Source: Nitrospirota bacterium (GTDB lineage: Bacteria; Nitrospirota; Thermodesulfovibrionia; UBA6902). From it: 64,000 bases of DNA. The notes below the pieces were generated by a model. That model did not search any database and had not been told where the DNA came from. It saw only the letters and a program-made list of their open reading frames with translations. The position numbers and the translations under genes were made by a program. Shown one piece after another: positions 55,997 to 64,000 of the stretch; position 1 is the first letter of the stretch; each line of letters starts with the position of its first letter. Location: NCBI GenBank assembly GCA_016215115.1, contig JACRLN010000025.1, positions 32,494 to 96,493 on the forward strand, given 5' to 3'.

Positions 55997-56739
55997 CTCC
56001 CCTCAACATTTAATATCTTTGTTTTCGTCCTTAAGGTCCTTAGAATCACATATACTATAAGTCCGGCTATAAATAATATTAACCATACTAAGTCTATCCT
56101 CATTTCCCCCTGTGTAAATATATCTCCGGCTATATCCAGCAAAGTAAAAGATGCAATTATTAGAAAAAAAGCAGTATATTCCCTTTTAAGGATATTTTTA
56201 AATGAAAATGCTAAAGCCGGCCGTTGCCAGTTCCCGAATCGCGGCAGAAAGGCCGGTGTTTTTTCCGTCCACTTTAAAAAAGAATCGCCGAATTTTTCTC
56301 TCAAAAATTCTTCTTCGGCAAACATTATCCGTTCATAGTACAACCAGAAAGACAGGATGGCAAATATGGCAAACCAGATAACCTGAATAAACAATACCAT
56401 TCCCAAAAAGATAAAAAAGTTCCCGAGATAAAGTGGATGCCTTACAACTGAATACACTCCTGTTGTATTCAGCGTTTCTGCCTTCTGGCATTCCGTGTTT
56501 CTTCCGGACGTTCTTTTAGGCGCATAGCCAATCACCATGCAACGGATTAATAATCCTGTAAAAGACAATACTGCACAAAATCCCTCCCAAAGATATTCAG
56601 CGGTCTCTCCTGCGGTCCGCTCCAGATAATTAGATTCCCGCAGGGCCATCAGCAGGAGTGGAATAATAAAAAAAGGAAAATAACTTCGCCATCTAAAAAG
56701 CCAGTTTCCTGATTTTACAAATTCTTCTCTTAACGCCAT
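55993..56739 (-). CDS. Isoprenylcysteine methyltransferase/PEMT-like membrane protein
   Basis: TGVYSVVRHPLYLGNFFIFLGM, YYERIMFAEEEFLREKFGDSFLKW. Confidence 0.9.
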   Translation of the reverse strand: MALREEFVKSGNWLFRWRSYFPFFIIPLLLMALRESNYLERTAGETAEYLWEGFCAVLSFTGLLIRCMVIGYAPKRTSGRNTECQKAETLNTTGVYSVVRHPLYLGNFFIFLGMVLFIQVIWFAIFAILSFWLYYERIMFAEEEFLREKFGDSFLKWTEKTPAFLPRFGNWQRPALAFSFKNILKREYTAFFLIIASFTLLDIAGDIFTQGEMRIDLVWLILFIAGLIVYVILRTLRTKTKILNVEGR

Positions 56740-56813
56740 ATGATCTCCTAATTATTTTTCAGCGAAAAAACATTTACAAGATACCCTTGAGGCTCTTGTA
56801 AAAGTCTAAGTTT

Positions 56814-56893
56814 GTCATTCCCGAAGTCTTTATCGGGAATCCAGTCCTTTAAATGCATCTCTGGATTCCCGCTCAACTACCTGCGGGAATGAC
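56814..56893. repeat. GTCATTCCCG...CGGGAATGAC dispersed repeat
   Basis: Same family as 6305-6380. Confidence 0.8.
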
Positions 56894-56949
56894 AGTGTTT
56901 GTCTTCTCACGTTATTTCCGGAAGAATCAAATTCTTAACCTTACCTCGG

Positions 56950-58731
56950 TTAACTGAACGAAAATGCACTATAAAGCTTCATGTACACGTCATTCCTTGA
57001 AATGAGCTGTTCATGTGTCCCGATGTCAGTGATTTTCCCTTTATCAAGGATCACTATTCTGTCCGCATTCTTAATTGTAGAAAGCCTGTGAGCAATAACA
57101 ATCGTGGTTCTGCCTTTCATTACCTTCTCAAGAGCTTTTTGAACAATCGACTCGGAGACTGAATCGAGAGAAGACGTAGCTTCATCAAGTATCAATATCG
57201 GCGGATTCTTAAGGATGGCCCTTGCAATTGCTATTCTCTGCTTTTGCCCGCCTGAAAGTTTAAGCCCTCTTTCCCCTATCGCCGTATCATATTTTTCAGG
57301 AAATTCGTTTATAAATTCGTCAGCATATGATAATTTAGCTGCTTCAATAATTTCATTATCCGTCACCCCCTGTTTGCCGAAAGCGATGTTTTCTTTAACC
57401 GTATCATTAAAAAGGATAATATCCTGGCTTACAATGCCTATCAGCTCCCGGAGAGAGCGAATATCTACTATGTTTATATCAATTCCGTCGATTGTTATTG
57501 CCCCAGTGGAAGGTTTATGGAATCCGGGTATCAAATCAATCAGTGTTGATTTTCCCATGCCGCTCTGCCCCACGATAGCGATTATTTCACCGCGTTTTAT
57601 CTCAAGAGTTAAATCTTTTAAAACAAAATTCTTTCTTCCCGGATACGCAAAAGATACTTTCTCGAATTTTAGTGAATCTTTAAATTCGTCCAATTTTATA
57701 TTCCCGCTTTCCTCAGGCCCGACGTTAAGCAGCGTATCGACTCTATCAATAGACGCCCTTATCTCCTGCAATGAAGTATATGCCTCGCCTATTTTCCTTG
57801 TAGGGAAAAAAATCATGTATATAGCAACAAGAATAGAGGCAAAGTCTCCGGTAGTAATGATTCCCTTTACCACCATGTTTCCGCCGTACCACAGAATAAC
57901 AGCAATCCCCAGTCCTGTAACAATCTCGGTAACCAGTTTTGTAAATTCCTTATATCTTTCAACCTTTAATAACTCCCTGTAGTACCTCTGGTTTTCATCT
58001 ATGAAATTGTCTGCCCTTGTTTTTCCACGGTTAAAAATTTTAATAATTCTTATCCCTAAAATGCTTTCTCCAACCTTTTGCGTTAAAAACGACAATTTCC
58101 TCTGCGCCTCTTTCCTCTTTTTCCTGACATCTTTGCCAATTTTTCTTGTACTATATGCGATGAACGGCAGCACTGACAAAGTCATTAATGTCAGGTCCCA
58201 TCTTCTGTAAAACGCAAGGCACAAAAGAAATATTATTGTAGGCACTTCGAGCACAAAGGCTTTTATGACGTTTGACATCAACCCGCTTAACACATCGGCA
58301 TCATACATGATCCTCGATATAATCACCCCTGAGGACTCCTTGTTAAAATATCCGATCGGGAGATTGAGGACATGAGAATACAGCCGGTTTCTTGTATCTC
58401 TTACCAACTTAATTCCCGCAGCTTTCATTAAAAAACTTTGCGCATAGTTTAATATTCCCTTTAATGAAAAAAGAAAAAAGACAGCGGCAGGGAAAAATTT
58501 CAGGTATTCATATTTTTTGTCAGCAAAAATTTCATCAAGGGCCGGTTTCACAGCCCATGCAATCGCTGCAGTTATTCCCGATACCGCAAGGCCGAGCACT
58601 ATACTGATAAGAATTTGCGGCCAGTAAGGTTTTGTAAGCTTGATTATCTTCCCGATAATATTCATGGAGATAGTATAACTAACTTTTAAAAAATTTAACT
58701 CCCTGCAATTCAATAAATCCGAAACACGCAA
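56950..58731 (-). CDS. msbA: MsbA-like ABC transporter (TM and ATPase; start probably at MNIIGK)
   Basis: GQSGMGKSTLIDLIPGF, LSGGQKQRIAIARAIL, DEATSSLDSVSE; N-terminal six-TM domain. Confidence 0.92.
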   Translation of the reverse strand: MRVSDLLNCRELNFLKVSYTISMNIIGKIIKLTKPYWPQILISIVLGLAVSGITAAIAWAVKPALDEIFADKKYEYLKFFPAAVFFLFSLKGILNYAQSFLMKAAGIKLVRDTRNRLYSHVLNLPIGYFNKESSGVIISRIMYDADVLSGLMSNVIKAFVLEVPTIIFLLCLAFYRRWDLTLMTLSVLPFIAYSTRKIGKDVRKKRKEAQRKLSFLTQKVGESILGIRIIKIFNRGKTRADNFIDENQRYYRELLKVERYKEFTKLVTEIVTGLGIAVILWYGGNMVVKGIITTGDFASILVAIYMIFFPTRKIGEAYTSLQEIRASIDRVDTLLNVGPEESGNIKLDEFKDSLKFEKVSFAYPGRKNFVLKDLTLEIKRGEIIAIVGQSGMGKSTLIDLIPGFHKPSTGAITIDGIDINIVDIRSLRELIGIVSQDIILFNDTVKENIAFGKQGVTDNEIIEAAKLSYADEFINEFPEKYDTAIGERGLKLSGGQKQRIAIARAILKNPPILILDEATSSLDSVSESIVQKALEKVMKGRTTIVIAHRLSTIKNADRIVILDKGKITDIGTHEQLISRNDVYMKLYSAFSFS

Positions 58732-58935
58732 TGCGAAATAAGAAACAATATCGAATTATAAAAAAACAAATATTCTAAACGTTTTGGATTTAGTTAGTTT
58801 AAATTTTGAATTTGGTTCGGATTTCGATATTCGGATATTATATTTGTCCGGTTGTTGTTTTTACATATTTTTCTGCTGTATTATAACAAATTGGCCTACA
58901 TTCTCTAATTTTACACTTATGAAAGGACTATATTT

Positions 58936-59943
58936 ATGAGTCATACATCATCTAAAAATAACTTTAAAGGCAGGAATGTTCTTGTGACAGGCTGTGCCGG
59001 CTTCATAGGATGGAAGGTGTCTCAATTGCTTCTTGAGATGAATAAAAATGTCATAGGCGTTGACAATATTAACAACTATTATGATCCTGTGCTCAAAAAA
59101 TGGAGGCTCAAGTCATTAAAAAACTATCCGAACTTCCGTTTTTATAAAGTTGACATTGGTAATTATAATAAACTTAAAAATATTTTCAGGGAAAATAAAA
59201 TAGACGCTGTTATAAATCTTGCGGCAAGGGCAGGGGTAAGGGCGTCTGTAGAAGACCCGTGGGTTTATCTTGATACAAATACGAAAGGGACTTTAAACCT
59301 CCTTGAATGCTGCAAGGATTATAAGGTAAAGAAGTTTGTCCTCGCCTCAACATCGAGTCTTTATGCCTCGCTCGATATGCCGTTCAAAGAGACTTCAGTG
59401 ACCGACACCCCGCTTGCGCCGTATTCTGCTACAAAAAAAGGCGCTGAGGCATTATGCTATGCCTATCATTACCTCTACGGCCTTGATATCACCGTACTGA
59501 GATATTTTACGGTTTACGGACCTGCGGGCAGGCCTGATATGAGCATCTTCAAATTTGTAAAGAGTATGGATGCCGGCAAACCCATCCCCGTTTTTGGAGA
59601 CGGAAGCCAGACGAGGGATTTTACTTATATTGATGATATTGCCGACGGCACAATAAGGGCATTGAAGCCGACCGGTTATGAAATAATAAATCTCGGCGGC
59701 GACCACCCTGTTAAACTTAATTATGTGATTCAGCTTCTTGAGAGGCATCTCGGGAAAAAAGCCAAAAGAAAAGTCCTCAAGAGACATCCTGCAGATGTAA
59801 CTGCGACATGGGCTCACATAGATAAAGCTAAAAAGATGCTGGGCTGGAAGCCGAAGATGTCCCTTGAGCAGGGCATAGAGAATACCGTCATGTGGTTTCT
59901 GGAAAACAAGAAGTTTCTGAATAGTTTAAAGTGGAAAGATTAA
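58936..59943 (+). CDS. NAD-dependent epimerase (UDP-glucuronate 4-epimerase-like)
   Basis: VLVTGCAGFIGWKVSQLLLE, ASTSSLYA, YSATKKGAEALCYAYHYLYG, RYFTVYGPAGRPDM. Confidence 0.94.
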   Translation: MSHTSSKNNFKGRNVLVTGCAGFIGWKVSQLLLEMNKNVIGVDNINNYYDPVLKKWRLKSLKNYPNFRFYKVDIGNYNKLKNIFRENKIDAVINLAARAGVRASVEDPWVYLDTNTKGTLNLLECCKDYKVKKFVLASTSSLYASLDMPFKETSVTDTPLAPYSATKKGAEALCYAYHYLYGLDITVLRYFTVYGPAGRPDMSIFKFVKSMDAGKPIPVFGDGSQTRDFTYIDDIADGTIRALKPTGYEIINLGGDHPVKLNYVIQLLERHLGKKAKRKVLKRHPADVTATWAHIDKAKKMLGWKPKMSLEQGIENTVMWFLENKKFLNSLKWKD

Positions 59944-59988
59944 TTGGACGCTGATAAACGCAGAAACGACAGGATTAATGATTTTTTC

Positions 59989-60064
59989 GTCATGCCCGAA
60001 ATTCTTAATCGGGCATCCAGTTCCTTTGTATTCTGGATTCCCGCTTAAAGACTGCGGGAATGAC
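59989..60064. repeat. GTCATGCCCG...CGGGAATGAC dispersed repeat
   Basis: Same family as 6305-6380. Confidence 0.8.
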
Positions 60065-60141
60065 AAATTAAAAACGAATCTGTTTGTGCAACGTTATGAT
60101 TCAATCTGCGTAAATCCTGAAAATCTGCGCCCTACTGTATT

Positions 60142-60552
60142 TTAAAACTCCTTGTAACCCTTTGCCAGTGAGTCTCCTGCCACATGCATCTTGAACTCGT
60201 TGAAATAACCAAACGGGGTGGTCATGACATAATAACCGGTTCTTTCCAGCCTCTCCACAACCTCATTGAGCATGGCGTTTGCAAATTCAGGAGAGGACTT
60301 GCTCAATGAAAGATGATTAAAGGAATGGAGCACCACATTTTTCGTATTAAACTTGCCGGCGATCCATTTCGTATTTTTGACGAGTTTTTGAAGGACGCTT
60401 TCTCTTTTCCCTTCATCCTCTGCCTCTGAGTGGAAAAAGATAACCGCCGCATTTTTCAGTAATTCCTCTTTTTCAACATCAGGAACATCCGGCAAAGATT
60501 TAGACGCTGTTTTATACCACCACTCGTGAACATAAAACATTATAAGCTTCAT
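60142..60552 (-). CDS. Free-standing archaeal-type threonyl-tRNA synthetase editing domain (DTD-like fold)
   Basis: NVVLHSFNHLSLSKSSPEFANAMLNEVVERLERTGYYVMTTPFGYFNEFKMHVAGDSLAKGYKEF matches the C-terminal half of the archaeal ThrRS N2 editing domain. Confidence 0.85.
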   Translation of the reverse strand: MKLIMFYVHEWWYKTASKSLPDVPDVEKEELLKNAAVIFFHSEAEDEGKRESVLQKLVKNTKWIAGKFNTKNVVLHSFNHLSLSKSSPEFANAMLNEVVERLERTGYYVMTTPFGYFNEFKMHVAGDSLAKGYKEF

Positions 60553-61451
60553 TTTTGTGCTGTCCCCCTGAATATTGCTTTCAGCGCATCTTTAACTTCT
60601 GTATATTTAAACTGATACCCTGCGTTTAAAGCCTTCTCTGGCAACACTCGCTGACCTGTCATTAGCACGCTACCGAGTTCACCGAGAGTTAATTTTACTA
60701 TAAAACCCGGAACAGAAAGCCATGAAGGTCTATTAAGCGCTTTACCAAGCGCGGCACTGAAATCCATATTTGTAACCGGAGCCGGGGCTGTTGCATTTAC
60801 GGGGCCTGAAACGGTTTCGTTCTCAAGGGCATATTTAATAATACCTACAACATCATCTCTATGAATCCATGAAAACCATTGCTTCCCGTTTCCGATCGGC
60901 CCCCCTAAAAAGAATCTAAAAGGTATCATCATTTGAGGCAACGCCCCTCCATCAGATTCAAGCACACCCCCGGTGCGCATAAGCACTACCCGAACTCCCA
61001 ATTCTTCTGCTTTTAACGCCTCTTTTTCCCACGCCTTGCAAACCTCTGCGAGAAAGTCCGAGGAAGGCGGTGTATCCTCCGTCACAAATTCATCGCCATG
61101 GGCCCCGTAGTAACCTATCGCTGAGGCGCTGATGAGGACCTTTGGTTTCGGATTTGAAATTCTCATGGACTGCACAAGCGCATCTGTAGTATTTATGCGA
61201 CTCGACATGATAAGTTTTTTGCGCTTGTTTGTCCATCGCCCCGGTGCAATGGGCTCGCCCGCAAGGTTAATAACGGCATCAAAGTTTGAGATGCCATCGG
61301 GAGGTATAAGGTCAGGCGGATTCCATGTCAGCTTCTCTTTCGAACCAGACAGGCGTCTGGTTGTAATGAAAACGGTGTGGCCGGATTTTATGAGTTCACG
61401 GCTTAGCGGTGCCCCGATGAATCCAGTGCCGCCGGTAATGAGGATGTTCAT
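60549..61451 (-). CDS. TIGR01777-type SDR epimerase (YfcH-like)
   Basis: ILITGGTGFIGAPLSRELIKSGH, NLAGEPIAPGRWTNKRKKLIMSSRI, SASAIGYYG. Confidence 0.95.
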   Translation of the reverse strand: MNILITGGTGFIGAPLSRELIKSGHTVFITTRRLSGSKEKLTWNPPDLIPPDGISNFDAVINLAGEPIAPGRWTNKRKKLIMSSRINTTDALVQSMRISNPKPKVLISASAIGYYGAHGDEFVTEDTPPSSDFLAEVCKAWEKEALKAEELGVRVVLMRTGGVLESDGGALPQMMIPFRFFLGGPIGNGKQWFSWIHRDDVVGIIKYALENETVSGPVNATAPAPVTNMDFSAALGKALNRPSWLSVPGFIVKLTLGELGSVLMTGQRVLPEKALNAGYQFKYTEVKDALKAIFRGTAQK

Positions 61452-61510
61452 GGGTTAATTATAGCAAAAGGCGTATCTGTAGTTAATATAAGTTTAATTG
61501 GTTTTATTAG

Positions 61511-61675
61511 TTAATAAGGTTCTCATAATAGTCTGTACATTTTTAGAGGCGTCATTCCCGCATGTCTTTAGCGGGAATCCAGTAGTTTCTATCCTCTGGA
61601 TGCCCGATTAAAGTCCTCGGGCATGACGGACAAAGGCCGACACTTTGTAAATACTATTTTGAGACTATTAATAAC
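61511..61675. mobile_element. MITE-like element, family 1
   Basis: TTAATAAGGTTCTCATAATAGTCTGTACATT...TGTAAATACTATTTTGAGACTATTAATAA; core GTCATTCCCG...GCATGAC. Confidence 0.75.
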
Positions 61676-61710
61676 CAATAGAACCAATTGAACTAATTAA
61701 ACTGGTTTAA

Positions 61711-62943
<1,233 letters not shown>

Positions 62944-62990
62944 TTATTTCTGATTTAACTTCTTAAGTAATTTTATATTGGTTGGCTGTA

Positions 62991-63436
62991 CTATAGGTTA
63001 TATTTTAAAACTACCGCCTTGCAGAACTTTTCGATATCGGAAAGGTGCTTTCTCCAGATTGTATGGACAATATTCATATCAGTTTTTTCGTATTCATGCA
63101 CCACCCGATTCCTGAATCCCACCATCTGAATCATCTTTGTTGTAAGAGGTTTTGTGATAATTTTATTATCTGCAAGTATTTCAAATATATCAGCCTGCGT
63201 TGCGGGGCCTCCCATCCTGAATCACTGATAATATGTGCTCCGATGTCAACGCATGCCTGTATGAGCTGAATCAGATTGAAAAGAATAATGCTTTGCAAAT
63301 CTCTGTCCTTTAAAAACAGAGCTATGCCGGGATCCTTTTTCTGACGAATCTGCTTAAGGTAACTTTCGATCCGTTCCAGCTTCTTGCTGATAAGAGATTT
63401 ATCTACCAACGACTGCCCTCCGAAAACGATTTGCAA
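62991..63436 (-). pseudogene. hepT: HepT-like (DUF86/HEPN) toxin, split by a 1-nt frameshift at the G-run 63204-63207
   Basis: ORF 63131-63436 (..IGAHIISDSGWEAP) continues as ORF 62991-63215 (GPATQADIFEILADN...GFRNRVVHEYEK, RX4-6H-like motif) in another frame. Confidence 0.85.
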
Positions 63437-63827
63437 CAGCTTTATTGAAAATGTCCTCTATTGGCTTGAAATCGAGATATTCAATAATCGCGTTTGTCGT
63501 AAATCTCACCCTAAGGCGCTTGTTCCTGTCAAACAGTATTTTCCCTGTTTTTATAACACGGTGTTTCAGGTAGGGGGAAGCGATGTTGAGAATCGAAATA
63601 TCTACCGGGCGCAGGGAAAATGCAGGCGAGGTTTTATAATAGACGTTTTTCAGTTGTTCAAAGTTCTTTTGTTTCAGTTTTTTTTCATCAACAAGCACGG
63701 CTATATCAATGTCACTCTCCGGCATCTCTCTGCCTTCAGCGCAACTTCCAAAGAGATATAATGCAGAGACTTCTCTCCTCGATTTGAAATATCTGATGAT
63801 CCGTTTGATGTCCTTATCGGTTTGCAT
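63399..63827 (-). CDS. mntA: MntA-like minimal nucleotidyltransferase antitoxin
   Basis: LYLFGSCAEGREMPESDIDIAVLVDE (GSx10DxD). Confidence 0.9.
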   Translation of the reverse strand: MQTDKDIKRIIRYFKSRREVSALYLFGSCAEGREMPESDIDIAVLVDEKKLKQKNFEQLKNVYYKTSPAFSLRPVDISILNIASPYLKHRVIKTGKILFDRNKRLRVRFTTNAIIEYLDFKPIEDIFNKAVANRFRRAVVGR

Positions 63828-63957
63828 GGGAAATTATAGCATACCAAGGAAGTATCGTATTAAAGTAACCCTTCAGTGAAAGGTGGAAGCAACACGCCTC
63901 AGATGTTATTTTTTGAATCAGGGCGGTTTCTTCTTTTTAAGGAGGTGGGGTATCTTT

Positions 63958-64000
63958 ATGGAACAAGAGGGGGGAAGGATCAAGGGTAATGTCCTTGGAT
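63958..64000 (+). CDS. 5' end of an unidentified CDS, truncated by the window
   Basis: AAGGAGGT 10-17 nt upstream of ATG; MEQEGGRIKGNVLG... Confidence 0.5.
   Translation, partial: MEQEGGRIKGNVLG

Noticed and set aside
44721-58731. Glycan cluster as a novel system
   Set aside because: Individual genes match common LPS/O-antigen families; composition is ordinary apart from the methyltransferase.

Overview
64 kb bacterial chromosomal window. Gene content and repeat style are compatible with a Nitrospirota- or delta-proteobacteria-like genome, but taxonomy is inferred only. Housekeeping and metabolic content: pilMNOP; a NuoE/NuoF-type diaphorase plus a formate dehydrogenase whose ORF is split only by an in-frame TGA (selenocysteine with a visible SECIS hairpin); recQ, ABC-F, uvrC, pgk, ileS-lspA, tsaD, agmatinase, cheX, tgt; and a ~14 kb LPS/glycan cluster. 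Accessory island (~14.4-20.8 kb): a truncated ppnP remnant, a small zinc-ribbon ORF + DNA methyltransferase + PIN nuclease operon, and a compact unit of structured ncRNA -> SLATT-like 2TM protein -> UG/Abi-like reverse transcriptase -> DEDDh exonuclease. The last unit is my best candidate for an exciting system: a defense-associated RT with its own ncRNA. Other points of interest: a free-standing archaeal-type ThrRS editing domain, a classical C2H2 zinc-finger miniprotein, a perfect ParB parS-like palindrome, a TrmB regulator with a 12-bp-arm operator, a broken pyruvoyl-dependent arginine decarboxylase next to agmatinase, a frameshifted HepT, two MITE-like families, and dispersed repeats inserted in frame inside at least three proteins. 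All calls are from reading the sequence; no database search was run.
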